Origin: Azolla pinnata
Taxonomy: Eukaryota; Streptophyta; Polypodiopsida; Salviniales; Salviniaceae
Assembly: GCA_037176905.1 (NCBI GenBank)
Contig: JBBBWG010003926.1
Location: 1-30,635, forward strand
Length of the DNA: 30,635 nt
Direction: 5' to 3'
Made by a program: the position numbers and the translations under genes. This document shows, piece after piece, positions 19,002 through 30,635 of the stretch (the first letter of the stretch is position 1; every line of letters starts with the position of its first letter). The notes below the pieces were generated by a model. That model saw nothing but the letters and a program-made list of their open reading frames with translations. It made no database searches and was not told where the DNA came from.

Positions 19002-22000
19002 ATGGAGAGCTACAAGATGTGGGTGCGACAGAACCGACAGTTGATCGCCGCACTCGAGAGCATTGCAAATGTATGCGCATCTTCCTCCCTCTCTCGTCTT
19101 CACCGTTCTGTAGCAGTATCTTGCTCTTGCTCCCTCCCTTCTTTCTCTACATCCGCATTCGTTTTGGTCATTGTGTTGTCTTTTTTCTGCTTCTGCGGCG
19201 TTTCTTGCTGTCTTCTCTTCCGTGCCGTTCATTTGCGTATTGGCGGCTTCTATGCCCATCGATAGTTTGGCTGCCTATTTTCTGACTTATGGTTATTGGC
19301 CAATAAGGAGGCCTGTATTCGAAGATCTACAGAAAGGAGACAAGGAAAGCAATGGGGTACGGCAAAACATGGAGACCCAAATGATAAGCTCTCTCTGATT
19401 CCTTTCCGTGACTTGGTTTTCAAAGATTTACAGACACCTTACAGCAAATTTGGACCAAGTGCTAAACAGTTACAAGTTAAATTTGACTTGTGTCAATGTT
19501 TTTAAAGCCTCCCTTGTGTTTGGAAGGGCTGATGTTTTCAAAAGTCCTCTGGTTATTCCTACAATCCAAGGTCTCTCTTTTTGTTTCCTTAAATGAGCTC
19601 GAGTTTACTATTACTATGCTAGAGAGAAAGAGTGACGAAGCAATTAGCGTAAATGCTGGCGATGTAAATGGCGATATATTAACCAGAATGTTTAAGCTCT
19701 CAGGCCGGTGAATGATAATCAATATAATATAAAAGATTCTACCTTTAGGTCCCACTTTTCTATATTATTGAGTTTGTAAAAGTTAATTTATGGGCAGTCA
19801 TTGACCTGCTTAGCCAGTAATTTGGGTTCCTTTCTGTTACCTTATTGTGTGCATCCATTGCCCCTGGTAAATTAGAGATTAGAAATGTTTGTCTTGCTCT
19901 TTAAAAATAACCAAAGAATAAGTTACATTTATTAATGGGAAAATATGAGAGCGAATCCATTCCTTGTAAGATTGGTGATTAAGATTACAAATATTTAATG
20001 AGAAAATATGAGAGCAATTCCATTCCTTGTAAAATTGGCGATTTAGATTATAAATATTTAAAAGATTGAGTTGACCTCTGTTGTCTTAAATCAAAATACA
20101 AGGATTTCCACCAAACCATATACGAAAATCCGGAGCTCACTTGTTAGCTTATATAACTTGAAATCCGAGATATGCACATAGAGAAGCTCTTTTTTAGAGT
20201 ATACAGTTGTATGAGGGGAAAATAAGCACTATATGAAGTAGAGATATGGACAGAGGAAGGAAAGAGAAGTCCAAAGAAAGAGAACTCCAACAAAGAAGAT
20301 CAAAGATTAAGATAAGGAATGGATGGCCTCCATAGTGAAGAATGACATAAAGTGAGAGCATAGAATGATTAAAAAAAGCTCTGAGTCATTGTTAATGTGG
20401 GTAGGATCATCCTAGATATGATTCAGCTATGAGAACTATACTTTGTCACCTACAAATAAATGACCTATCACACCTATACCAGCGGACCTTAAATACAAAG
20501 CCTTGTGCCCATGTAATAGGTAAGCCATCTACATTGAAATGCGTTTATATCTAGCTGTATAATTGATTCTTATTTTCCTATATTCCGTAAAACATCTGAC
20601 ATGGAACCATTCAAATTAATATGTTGACCTCTTGCATGACGGATGAGGGATTCAAGAGGGTTCATAGTTTGTTGTATGGATTTAAATTGTTCCGGCACAG
20701 GAAGTTTTCACTTAAAGAATCAACGTGTGGATTGTCTAGAGCATGCCACCTAATGGTTTTATGGATAGAAGGTGTAGGGTATCTCCTGTTAGAACACTTC
20801 TATGTTTCGCTGTTTCTTGGATGATTGTCATCCTGGATAAGCTATGTGCCTCTTGAGGATCTGTTACCCTGTAGGACACTTACACTGCAGCCCTACCCAT
20901 CAACTGGAGTCTATCATATTGATATGTGGCAGATTGGAAAACTGCTTGCTTGCTTGTACATTGAGATCAAACTTTATGTGGTCTAAATCTTCTCAACATT
21001 TAAACATCTCACTTATCTGGAATATCTGAGTGATGATACAAATTATGTCTCAAGGGTGTCCCATGGATGCAATTAAGGGCCTAGTGAAAACGTATTCAAC
21101 TTCCATGTCTCTGTGCTCAACGTTTTATGGGATAAACAGTATGAAGATGGTTATGATTTACTTTCATCATAAAGAGTATTGTTTTCCAGCAATATTTCCA
21201 ACTTAAGGGTATTATGTTTAAAAGAATAAGGTTTTCGATATTTGAACAAACAAGGAAAAGAAAGTCCAAATGATAGTTGTCATATATAATATACTGATAG
21301 TATATGCAGACTGCTACCTGGTTTTTGCCTGAACGATTTTCAAGCTCTGAGATCGGCACTGAAGCTGGTAATGTGGATTGACCTAAGTAATTTACTTTGA
21401 AAGTTATAAAATTTCAATAGAGATAGATTCTCAGAGTGATTATTATTGTTTTCAGTTGCTTCTCTTTTGGGTCTCGTTACAACATTGAACCAGTTCATCA
21501 TTGACACTGCACCACAACATCCTAGACAAGACACACCGAGAAAACCTCAACAGTCTTGCCTTGCATTAGCAGCATCCCTGTCAGCTGTGAAACAACTCGA
21601 GGTCTTAATTGAAGTAGTTGCAGAACATTACAAAGGCCGTGAAAAGAAATGGAACACATTAGCTGCTATGGAAGCTTTAAAGTAAGGTATCTACCTGGTC
21701 ACCAATTGTTTTAAAAATTTTAAAGAAATTCTCATCCTACAGATGGTTTTGGAGCTTACTTCTTGGTTGATCTCACAGAGCTTCTTTACGATTCCTGATC
21801 TTGCATCGAAACGGATATCGGATGCTCCTAGATGGGGGGGAGACTATGCGCAAAGAGGGTAGCAGTCAAGCTCAGCCCGGATCAAGTTTTAGGGATAAGA
21901 GAAAACAGTCTAATATGCGACCGCTCAAAGATGATCTAGAAGCAAATGCAACTCTAGCTATGTCAAAGTTCAGGGAAAACCTTGGTATTAAGACAACACC

Positions 22001-25000
22001 ATCATGGGCTAACCGTTTTCAAAGTTTGCCAACTTCTACAAGTAGAACAACTGCTCCATGTAAGGAATTTAATCAGTATTAATGATAAACTTTGGAACCT
22101 TTCCTGTTTTATCCTCACAGACCTGTCAATTGGTTTAGTTATGTTAAGTTTTCATTAAGGTTTACCTGGTTGATTTAGAGGATTTGTAGGAACGAATTAT
22201 GGAGCTTTTCCTTCGTATTTTTAGTTGAGATTGAAGACATCTTCATTCTTATGTATTATGTGCACTGTTTAATTTTTTGAACAATAGGTTTTCCAGAATC
22301 ATGTTATAGTGGAAGTTGGGAGCTGCCGGAAAAGTTATCAGTTGCAGGAGAATGCATGTTCATTGTAAGGCCTTTGTTGTATGTGCTGCTCATTAGGCAT
22401 TATGGGTTGCGGTCTTGGAAGCCTTGGTTAGCATCACTTTTACTGGATGTAACTGGTATAACTTCTACATTAGCTGCTCAGATTATAAAATACAAGAGGT
22501 TAATAGATAATTCTGGTGATTTGGAGCATCTCCAGCTTTCTACTGAAGAGGTTCAAGAGGTTAGTGAACTTACCTTCTGAAATGAAATTAATGCTATCTT
22601 TTTATTAATGCAATCAAGTGGATGTATTTCGCAATCAAACGCCACCTTGTAAAGTTGAAAGGGGAAACAAGGAAAGCAAATCTTCAAAATGATTTATAAG
22701 ATCGTAGAATGTTCATCTAGAAAGGAAACATACACTGTATGCTGTACTTTACGAATTTATTGGACCGGATTGGAATCTCAACTGTAGGCATTGTTTGCCA
22801 TGGATGTGGTCAATAGACTCTTTATTGGATATGGGCCTCCCAAAACTAGACTAGATGGTCCATAACCACAGAACATGCAGCAATTACTATGGAGAGAGGT
22901 GAAGCTCTATACCAAATTTGTTGCATGAATGTGGAGGAATTTGTGCAGCAATTGCTATGCTTGATAGAAGTGGTTTTTACAGCATTGAAAAACATATCAA
23001 TTAGGATATTGTGGAATCAAGTTAGATGTCCACTTCCTCGTTATTCATATGTAGATAATATAACTAGACACCATCATTATGTGCTTCATTATGTGCTTCT
23101 GGTATCTCCCTTGATGAGGAGATATTGATTTTGGGATGATACCAGTTGGGATGGCACTTCATTAGAAGATTATTACTGGCATGCATATGTATTGAGTATA
23201 AATGCAGTACCCCTCTCGTATATAACGAGAATTATCCACTTCTTGTCTTTACCTGACTTTGGCAGAATGCAGTGATCTGAACTGATCTCTTTAGCATTGA
23301 CGAGGTAGGATAGAACAACCCCAAGGATTCTGTTGACTTAAATCTGAAGGTGGTCAAGTTCTCACAATTCCATTCAATCCAAGCAATTAACAACTTGGTC
23401 TGTATTCATTCTTCACTGAAGCTAAATATGAGACTTTGGATAAGATAATGAACTGGAGACCTAAGTAAGCAGGTGCCCCACAAGTTTGGGGCAAGTTGGA
23501 TACCAAGAACACAAGATGCATTTTCGTCCAATACAACCCTGGGCATAAGTTATAATTTGTAATGGTAGGTTTGGAGAGTTCTAAACAAGACTGATTAAAG
23601 TTTTTTTGAGCTAAAGCCAAACTGCAAAAATGATCCCTTAAGAGTTTTCAGACCCAAATTGTTTCAAACCAAACCTCATTTATCAAATCATTGAACTTAA
23701 TTAAAATCAACTTTAAAACATAAAATAGTTATATTCTTTTAAGTTAAACAAAAATTTAATCTAGACTCTTTCCAGAAAACAAAAACAAGTTCGAAATAAA
23801 GTAGCTAAACCATAATGTTATTGTAATTCTTTGAAATTTCTTCTAATTGTTATCTTAAATTCCAATCTGAAATTCTCATTTTTCTTTTTCTTCTTACTCA
23901 TCAAAACCTTTCCGACCAGAGTGTTGTAGTGAAGTTAACAGATATTCTATGACAATGAATGATGGTTTTGTCTATAGCTGGGGGAAAACAGAAACATTTT
24001 GGAAAACCATAAAATGATCAAATAATGGTGTTTATATCTTGGGAATTCTAAACATTTTGAAATCATCACATGCAAGAAGAGAGGAAAAAATGGTCTGAGT
24101 CTTGTTGTATAGTCTTTGATGAGAAAAGATTTAAAATTTGGCATTGATATCAATAGGGTTAGATCCTTGGTGTGTTAAATGGTAATAATTGGTAAGAATG
24201 AAGATAAACCAAAGAGATAAGAAATTTAAAATTAGAGTGTTAAAGGAGGAGAATTAGAAGAAGTGAAACTGAAGAATATAGAATTCAAGTTAAATTTTAG
24301 GCTAAGTATTAGAGGATGGATTAAAAGAAGAGGCCAAAAGAATTATGTATTAGCCACCTTACGTCAACTTTCTTTCCCTAGCAAAGTGCATGAATCTAGA
24401 TGTTCCATTTTAGATTTATTAAAGATTACAATGACCCATGGACTGTTGGGCACTATTAAAGCCACACTTCAAATCCAAGCAACTTCAAGCCATTAAATTA
24501 AAAACCAGATTAAATTGAACCATTTTCCTTTTTGTAAAACTTGTCACAAACTAAACCAAATGATAAGTCTACAGTTTTATTGTTTGGTTTGGTGGTGAAC
24601 CATAGCAGATTCCCAAATATGAGGCCTATATGACTATAATGGCCGAACATGATGTGGAATTGCTAGGCTTCATACCTCGGAGGGAGAGGCAATCTATTTC
24701 AATATGTGATTCCTCATTTCCTAAGCTATCCTCTTGTTGGGCCTTACAGTCCATATCTCTTCAAGTTACTTGATATATACTTCTTCCTTGTACCACTCCT
24801 CACAAGAGGCTGAAAAGTTGGTGTATTTTAAAGTTCCTTAACCAGTGAGATCAATGCCTAAACATTTTCTGAAAGAGTTTCATAGTATGTAAATGGTCAA
24901 TACGAGCTTACTACTTTATACTAAAGTTGAGGAAGTTTGGGGACTGCGGGTGGGTTGTTGCCATTTCAAAGTGAGGTAATCTAGGCTGCAAATTGGAACT

Positions 25001-25396
25001 GTTTACATGCTTTAGCTTTAACGAAATATAACTTTTCTTGCAGTTTAAAAGAAGGCAAGTACTTTTGCTTCTGTATGTTGTCAGAGATCCATTCTTTAGG
25101 AGATATACAAGGTATCCTCATTCTTTCAATATTTTTGTGGCTGCTGAGTTACTCCTTTCCTAAGGGAGATTTGAAATGTTGCAATGCACAGACCCTGTCT
25201 TGATGGATTAGAAAGGGGTCTCAAGCCAGTGCCTTTGTTTGGACCTTTGGGAGGTGATGTTGAAACCTTTTTTTTCAATTTGCAAAATATCATGAATGTC
25301 ACCGATTAAATCTATTTGGTGTATTCTTTTCCAGGCAAGGTTATAGATTTTCTCAGTGACGTCCAAGCCCGCTATTGTTACACCTCTGGCTCATAG
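19002..25396 (+). CDS. PEX16: Peroxisome biogenesis protein PEX16, eight exons, 365 aa
   Basis: PEX16 is an integral membrane peroxin that brings membrane proteins to the ER and peroxisome and is needed for peroxisome formation; the Arabidopsis gene is SSE1 (shrunken seed 1). Exons: 19002-19070, 21310-21367, 21456-21681, 21779-22059, 22288-22559, 25044-25111, 25192-25253, 25335-25396. All introns are GT-AG, and the phases give 1098 nt ending in TAG. Recognisable family segments in order are the start MESYKMWVRQNRQLI, TWFLPERFSSSEIGTEA (24-42), the hydrophobic VASLLGLVTTLNQFII, the YRMLLDGGET motif, a polar linker (~150-215), MFIVRPLLYVLLIRHYGLRS (from 235) with hydrophobic sequence after it, KRRQVLLLLYVVRDPFFRRY, and the C-terminal VQARYCYTSGS. 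The length agrees with plant PEX16 (about 367 aa). The linker is the most variable part. The exon 5 acceptor at 22287 is the least certain join; a later AG is close by. Introns 1 (2.2 kb) and 5 (2.5 kb) are long. Confidence 0.95.
19071..21309 (+). other. Intron 1 of PEX16
   Basis: The intron begins GTATGC and ends ATGCAG. It holds an imperfect two-copy repeat with a 63-bp period at about 19932-20060 (GAAAATATGAGAGC, then CCATTCCTTGTAA, twice). The remainder is AT-rich with short frames (for example 19171-19398 and 20621-20824) that show no domain. I see no transposon protein. Confidence 0.6.
22560..25043 (+). other. Intron 5 of PEX16
   Basis: This 2.5-kb intron lies between the exon ending STEEVQE and the exon starting FKRRQ. 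It is AT-rich, with poly-A/T-rich stretches around 23640-23900. A few short translated pieces, such as FTEAKYETLDKIMNWRPK near 23409, look faintly like transposon polyprotein, but none is long enough to assign. No terminal repeats were found by eye. Confidence 0.55.
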
Positions 25397-26080
25397 TTCA
25401 ATTCTGTTTAAGGTGGTAATTGAGCTTCAAAACGAATCATCATAGGCAAACCTAAACAAGCATTAATCTTCGATTTCGTTGCTTACTAAATGAAGTTCAA
25501 TGAGCTTACAGGATTCTCGGCTTGATGTTCTTCTGACTGAGGGGGCTAACAAAGTGCGCAAATTCGATCAAATTCAATTTTGCATTTCGACTTCAGTGAG
25601 AAGGCGTTTTGTCGCCTCTCTCTCTCTCTCTCTCTCTCTATGCCTGATATGCATGTCACACTCGCTTTCTTGTAGAATATTATCAAAGACAACTTTCTGG
25701 TATATGTAAAGCCAAAAAAGTTTATTCATTTTAATCCCTAAATGTCATGCTCGCATATGCTCCACGCACGCTCTACCTTCGCTATAATAGCATGTGTTGT
25801 ATTCTTTTATGTATGGCCCAAAGATGTATGCTAAAAGAAACATTCATTTTTTTGATCGCAAAGCTTAATCTTTGATGTTGAAGTAGCACATCTCGATCAA
25901 AACATCAATCTTGTGTAATTGAAAGTGGAGTATGCAGAGCTCACATTTTTGTACACTCGGATTGTTGGAATATGATTCTAACCAGGTGTCTTCTTGTAAC
26001 AAATGCATTGCAGGTATTGCATTTCAGATTTCAATGGCTTGAAAGTTGTTTTCATTGCTATGAAATCAGAAGCAATCTAG
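25397..26080. other. PEX16 3' flank
   Basis: Probable 3' UTR followed by intergenic DNA. It contains a CT microsatellite at about 25617-25638. I see no gene before the tRNA. Confidence 0.55.
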
Positions 26081-26152
26081 GGATCCGTGGCGCAATGGTA
26101 GCGCGTCTGACTCCAGATCAGAAGGTTGCGTGTTCGATTCACGTCGGGTTCA
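26081..26152 (+). tRNA. tRNA-Trp: tRNA-Trp (anticodon CCA)
   Basis: This is a 72-nt nuclear tRNA gene without an intron. The acceptor arms GGATCCG and CGGGTTC pair with two G-U type pairs, and the discriminator base is A. The D arm contains GTGGCGCAATGGTAGCGC, which also serves as the A box. The anticodon stem TCTGA/TCAGA encloses loop CTCCAGA, so the anticodon is CCA (tryptophan). The T arm has GTTCGATTC, the B-box core. A CAA motif at 26073-26075, just upstream, is typical of plant tRNA gene starts. The first T4 run downstream is at 26196-26199, a possible Pol III terminator though rather distant. The trailing CCA is not encoded, as expected for eukaryotic nuclear tRNA. Confidence 0.97.
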
Positions 26153-26574
26153 TGATCTCTTTGCAAGATCTTTAAAGCCCCACAGTTCTAGACCCTTTTC
26201 CTTTCTTCTTCTTCTTTTCCTACATCTTAAACAAAACATAGAAAGCAAGATGATGTATTTGTTTGATGGCCTTTGAATGTCACTCCAGACATGATACGCT
26301 TCGTTCTCATGATTGTTGCACTGTTTTGCATGTTAGTCTGGAAGAGCATCGTCATGATCGTGAAAGGAATTATAGGCAGTGGGGGACATCAAACTGGCAT
26401 GCAGATCAGGTGATTTAGAGGAGCATGTTTGAACTCCTGAACGTCTCAGACAATCTCATTGTCGAGGATCATCAACTGCAGATGAGCTTAGCCTTTCGTT
26501 TCTTTCTTTTTATTTTGGCTCTTTGATCCGATTTTGCTTCGCGTCTTCATCTTCGTCGACATATCCAGCTGCAT
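26153..26574. other. Spacer between tRNA-Trp and a minus-strand gene end
   Basis: No convincing coding region is present. Part of it may be the 3' UTR of the minus-strand gene that ends at 26575. A pyrimidine-rich stretch lies at about 26196-26220. Confidence 0.5.
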
Positions 26575-26965
26575 CTAGCGTTCCGTGATGTCCCTCTTCT
26601 GATATATATCTGTCAGAAACCAAAAGGTGAAGTCAAAGCACCCTTAGAACCATGCATTACACAAGTTTTGCTATTTCCTAGACTAGCTTGGATACACACC
26701 TGATGATCGAAAGCATGCAAATGCGAAAAGGTTGCCATTGCCATCAACCTTACAAAAGAGTTGTATAATAGCCATCTTGTCGTTCATGTATTCCGATTCA
26801 TGGACCTGGATCGTCAAAGAAGGGATAACGTTATGGAGTATAAACAATTGTCTTTATCTAAAGATGTATCCTAATATTAATGTATAAATAAGCTAGATGC
26901 AGTAGAGCATTACCTTTCTTTCTATTTGGTTTGTGAGGCAAATAGTCAGTCGTTGGACACCAAAC
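26575..26965 (-). CDS. C-terminal exons of an unrecognised protein, partial or broken
   Basis: Three minus-strand segments join in phase with GT-AG borders: 26965-26914, 26805-26700 and 26609-26575, ending at TAG. They encode about 62 residues, FGVQRLTICLTNQIERK, then VHESEYMNDKMAIIQLF..KVDGNGNLFAFACFRSS, then DIYQKRDITER. The middle exon is the strongest, because only one of its three frames is open and it alternates hydrophobic and polar residues like beta strands. The first segment is weakest: an in-frame TGA lies just before its proposed acceptor. I found no upstream exon with confidence, so this may be a gene whose 5' part is missed, or a truncated copy. The family is unknown to me. Confidence 0.42.
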
Positions 26966-28900
26966 CTTCAAACGGAGATCCAATTATACTACATAGCTAG
27001 CTAGGTATTAGAAGCTTAGTAGACTCATTCTTTCTCGACAGTATAGTCGAAACTATAGGCTACCAAGGAAGCATCCATAACACTAATTGAGAGCCGCTAA
27101 TGCACATTCTCCCTCCCTCTGAGCTCTAATTCTGGTTGCTTGAACACATCTAATGCAAGCATCTCCATATATAACATATAGTTGAGACAACTACCACATT
27201 TTAACTAGGAAAAGGAGACTCACTAATGATTCCAGGTGCCAATTGATTGAATGATAAAAAGTATCATCAAATGGTCACAGATTGTCCATATCCTTCTTGG
27301 TTAAGGAAGAGAGGGAAGATAACCTTATGCTTTGCAAATGGGCCAAACACAAGGGATCAATGTTTTTTTTCTTTGCTTGGGATGAAGAAATGTCATCATC
27401 ACAACATCATGCTAGAGCTTGATGATGCTAAAATTCAGTCACACATGCCTGATGACAATCTTCACTTTGAAAGATGTTTGGAACTTTAGGATGTATAAAA
27501 ATGTCAGTAGATTGAATGTATTAACTAGATATGAAGACTAGAGTGTTCACATTATTAAAATTAAAAGCTAGGGGTTTGTTAAAATAAAGAAAAGCTTACA
27601 ATGGAGAAAAACATAAGTTATTAAAAAGCAAGGAAAATAAAAGGCTTATAACATACTCATATAGACACCAAAATTAGTAATCAAATATGAATTAGAAAGC
27701 AAGCTAGGTGTGATTTAGTTTTGGAGCTTTACAGCGAATACTCTAGCCATAAGAAAATGCGGAATTATAAGTTAGGTTATATATATTTAAGAATAACTTC
27801 TTGAATTCTAATTCCTAATCCTATTTATTAAACTATGATTTTTTTATTTCAAATTAAAGCATCTAGATTTGTAAAACACAAGAATACAAACTTCCTAGAT
27901 GTTGGACGTTTTTTCATTTAGTCCACATTAATATATGTTACCTATTTATTATTCATGATATCTTTAATATATATGGCTTATATCATTTAATAAGTATTGT
28001 ATTATATTAATTTAGATATTTTTTATTAAAATAGAAAAATTTGGTGGGAGTCATATCACCACTTGTTTTTATAATATTTGGTGGGAGTCATTGTTTTAAA
28101 TCTAATTATATTAAGATGTTATTTTAATCATTTATTAACACACAATTTAAGAGGAAGGGATAATATACAAGTAGTCATGCGTAAATAATCCCTAGTAAAA
28201 AGAAAAAAAAAGAAGAAAAATAGACACTACATAGATATAACTTGAGCCATATCAAAGAGTCTAAAAAAGAGGTTATATAATTTGTTATAAAAGTATTGTA
28301 ACAATTATTAAAGCTTGAGCAATCATAAAAATAGCGATAAAGAACTAGTAACCTAGTTTAATAATTAAAAAATAGAACAATTGTAAAATTATTTGAGTTA
28401 AATAATAATGATTAATAAAATATATTATCATACTAACAATAAATAGATTATCTTGAAATATGGTCCACCGTTGAGTCACACAGACTAACAATGAATACCA
28501 ATATATTTAACTATTTAATCAATGAGATTACTAGTCGAAAATTAATCTAAATTAAACTCATAGTTTATAGGGATATAATTCTAACAATAAGGAGTCAACT
28601 TGCCAAGAGTAACCGAAAAGAACAACACACGAGCCTCTCATTTGAGACTCATATTTAAATTAGAATATATATCTGCAAACAAATATTATTATAAAAGTAT
28701 ATAATAGAAATTATAAGTGTATGTTTTGGGTTTGGTATGCCCTATAGTTATGAATTGATTAATTCTATTAATTTAACTTGTCAACGTAAAAAAGTGAGAA
28801 AGATAATTCAAATAAGATATAGTGACATAAGATATATAATTACAAAGGCTTGAACCTAAATGTCACAATACAATGACATAAGAATATATATAATAAGTAA
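26966..28900. other. AT-rich intergenic DNA
   Basis: The largest open frame is 27247-27489 (+), which starts with TTG and has no recognisable domain. AT content rises sharply beyond about 27500, with many A/T runs. I see no RNA gene or intact mobile element. Confidence 0.5.
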
Positions 28901-28911
28901 AGACATAATGT

Positions 28912-29330
28912 TAAACCATTTTGATATATGAACATATATATATATATATATACATGAATATAATATCTTGATATACACTTATGAAATTTTTTAATTTTCG
29001 TTTAAATAATTTAGTGTATGTACCTTCCCTTCACTCACTGTATAAATACTTATCATCTCCTTGTATCTTGACAAATGATTTAAAGCTAGTCATACAATGA
29101 ATTTAATATAAATCATTGGCACATTAATCTAATATTCTTATTTTATCTTATCTTGTCTCCTCAATTTTTATCTCTATCTTAATTCTCTATTATGCTTCCC
29201 AGTTTCTTGAGTTCCTGACCTCATATTCACTTCCAACTTCTAGAGTTCCTCGTCTTATTAGTTCTTATTGCTCGTAGCCTTGTCATCCGTGCGTCATCGT
29301 AATTTGTGTCTGTGACAGTTTAAATCCCTT
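28912..29330 (+). repeat. Diverged ~400-bp direct repeat, left copy
   Basis: Shared landmarks in order with the right copy (30049-30440) are AACCATTTTGATAT near 28915, TATGTACC at 29017, GACAAATGATTTAAAGC near 29070, TTTCTTGAGTTCCTGACCTCA near 29200 and TGACAGTT at 29313. The spacing to the right copy drifts between about 1123 and 1146 bp because of small indels. The two copies are clearly diverged. Confidence 0.6.
28935..28953 (+). repeat. (AT)n microsatellite
   Basis: A simple AT dinucleotide run inside the left copy of the diverged direct repeat. A longer (AT)n run occurs at 29974-29997, just before the right copy. Confidence 0.85.
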
Positions 29331-29760
29331 CCACCAGAGGCATTACGCCATCTTCATTATTGCCTTTGCCTTTGTTTCTAGTGAAACTATAGTCACCGAT
29401 CTTTGCTCCTAAAGTCACCATTGTTGTCATCATTGATTCTAAAGAATCATTATTACTTTAGTTCCAATCATTGTTTCAAGAGATCACGTCACCATTGCCT
29501 TGGTCATAGTCATTGCTTCTAGAAATGTTTTTTCATTAATATTATCTTTATTGCCTCCTCTTTGACATCATTATCTTCAACCTATCATTGTTGCCAACAA
29601 CATTACCTCGCCCAATTTTTATTGTTGTCAATACTTAGACATTACATGGTCTTTCATTATCGTCATTGTTGCACCTTCTGTGTCAATATCATTCTCATCA
29701 TCCAAGTCAAGTACTTACCAGCTTGCAACTTTGTTGTTAGTTGATGATTTTGGCCGAAAG
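29331..29760 (+). repeat. Low-complexity CATTGTTGTCATCATT-type region between repeat copies
   Basis: This stretch is built from irregular CATT, GTTGTC and CATCATT motifs with no fixed period. It lies between the two copies of the diverged direct repeat. An open frame at 29562-29744 is a product of this composition. Confidence 0.5.
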
Positions 29761-29973
29761 GATTAATTTCGATGGCTCACCATGATAATTTATGTTCATT
29801 TGTGTTCAAGTCTCAGTGAAAACTACACATGGTTGTTCATGTCCATTGATATTTTATTTCTAGTGTGAACTACTGATGGCTTCTTTTAATCAATTTACTT
29901 TAATTTGCTACGTTAGCTCACCATTACACCACAGTGCTTTCGAAAAGGAAGCCCTCACCAATAAATGTTACAA

Positions 29974-29997
29974 TATATATATATATATATATATATT
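29974..29997 (+). repeat. (AT)n microsatellite
   Basis: An uninterrupted AT dinucleotide run of about 12 repeats in otherwise AT-rich intergenic DNA. Confidence 0.9.
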
Positions 29998-30048
29998 AGT
30001 GAGAATTGAACTTACTACGTTATGTCAAGAAAGCATTATGCTAAATAT

Positions 30049-30440
30049 GCTAAATCATTTTGATATAAAGATTTATACAAATAATATACTTAATCTAAAT
30101 ATGGTCTCATGGTAAATACTTAATAAAAAAGGTTCCAAAATTTTCTTCTAAATATTCTAATGTATGTACCTAAGGCTATAATTTAAATATTTCTAACATC
30201 TGTGATCCCTAACAAAGGATTTAATGCCAGTTATTAATATATCAATCTAATTCTTTCATTTCATTCTATCTTATGTCTATCTCTGTCTTCATGCTTAGGT
30301 GTCGTTTTTAGTTTCGTGAGTTCCTAGCCTCACCGTTATTGGTTTCTCGAGTTTCAACCTTGTCAATTCTAATTCTAAGGTCATAACATTGTCATTTATA
30401 ATTGTACGCCACCTAGTCTATGATTATTATGTTTATGACA
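30049..30440 (+). repeat. Diverged ~400-bp direct repeat, right copy
   Basis: Matches the left copy in order: AATCATTTTGATAT near 30052, TATGTACC at 30163, AACAAAGGATTTAATGCCAG near 30211, TTTCGTGAGTTCCTAGCCTC near 30312 and TGACAGTT near 30436. Orientation is the same. It could be the second LTR of an old, degraded element or a simple segmental duplication. Sequence after it (30441-30635) shows no gene. Confidence 0.6.
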
Positions 30441-30635
30441 GTTCTTCAATATATAACAAAAGGATGTACACCCACAAACCACTATATAAAATAGGGTGGT
30501 TATAATTGTAGTATTATGACCCTTTACAATTCAAGAATGTATCTGGACTTATACCCGGGACTATATCCGCGTTGATACCCAGGCTCAAAATTCAAGTTCA
30601 TAGTTGGGACTGTGTCTAGGTTTGTATCCCTGTTG

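Noticed and set aside
23380..23620. Copia-type retrotransposon fragment in PEX16 intron 5
   Set aside because: Only a short peptide (FTEAKYETLDK) is faintly similar to an RNase H region. No other domain, LTR or sufficient length was seen.
27247..27489. 80-codon plus-strand open frame as a gene
   Set aside because: It starts at TTG, has no recognisable domain and lies in AT-rich intergenic DNA; support is too weak to call a gene.

Overview
This is nuclear DNA from a land plant, most likely an angiosperm. Every recognisable gene is split by GT-AG introns, non-coding DNA is AT-rich, and the protein set is plant-specific in type: a remorin, a plant FAM135-like serine esterase (DUF676), the peroxin PEX16 and a nuclear tRNA-Trp(CCA). 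The species cannot be fixed from the sequence. I joined the exons by hand using splice consensus, phase consistency and remembered family patterns; none of the models has been tested against transcripts.

Layout from left to right. 1-1181: the 3' end of a remorin gene (+), three exons, with the 5' part outside the window. 1182-3193: non-coding, including a 99-bp tandem duplication. 3194-10543: a complete 15-exon FAM135-like esterase gene (-), predicted 798 aa, with a 19-bp microexon; it converges on the remorin. 10544-14120: a divergent intergenic region filled by two unrelated tandem arrays. The first has about seven 153-263 bp units rich in telomere-like CCCTAAA; the second has thirteen 71-106 bp units. 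An unassigned open stretch lies between them. 14121-16957: a three-exon gene of unknown function (+), about 211 aa, with an arginine-rich N terminus and a strongly acidic C terminus. 16958-19001: intergenic DNA with a 22-codon in-frame duplication and a large CATGCA-rich array. 19002-25396: a complete eight-exon PEX16 (+), 365 aa. 26081-26152: tRNA-Trp. 26575-26965: the C-terminal exons of an unrecognised minus-strand gene. 27000-30635: very AT-rich DNA with a diverged direct repeat of about 400 bp, probably old repeat or transposon debris.

The genes do not form a pathway or operon; this is ordinary plant gene-neighbour order. The remorin acts at the plasma membrane, the esterase is a predicted alpha/beta hydrolase, and PEX16 builds peroxisomal membranes. 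I saw no evidence of a new multi-gene system. The most unusual content is the set of tandem arrays beside gene 5' ends, especially the CATGCA (RY-like) array that stops about 90 bp before the PEX16 start codon, and the telobox-bearing array beside the esterase start.
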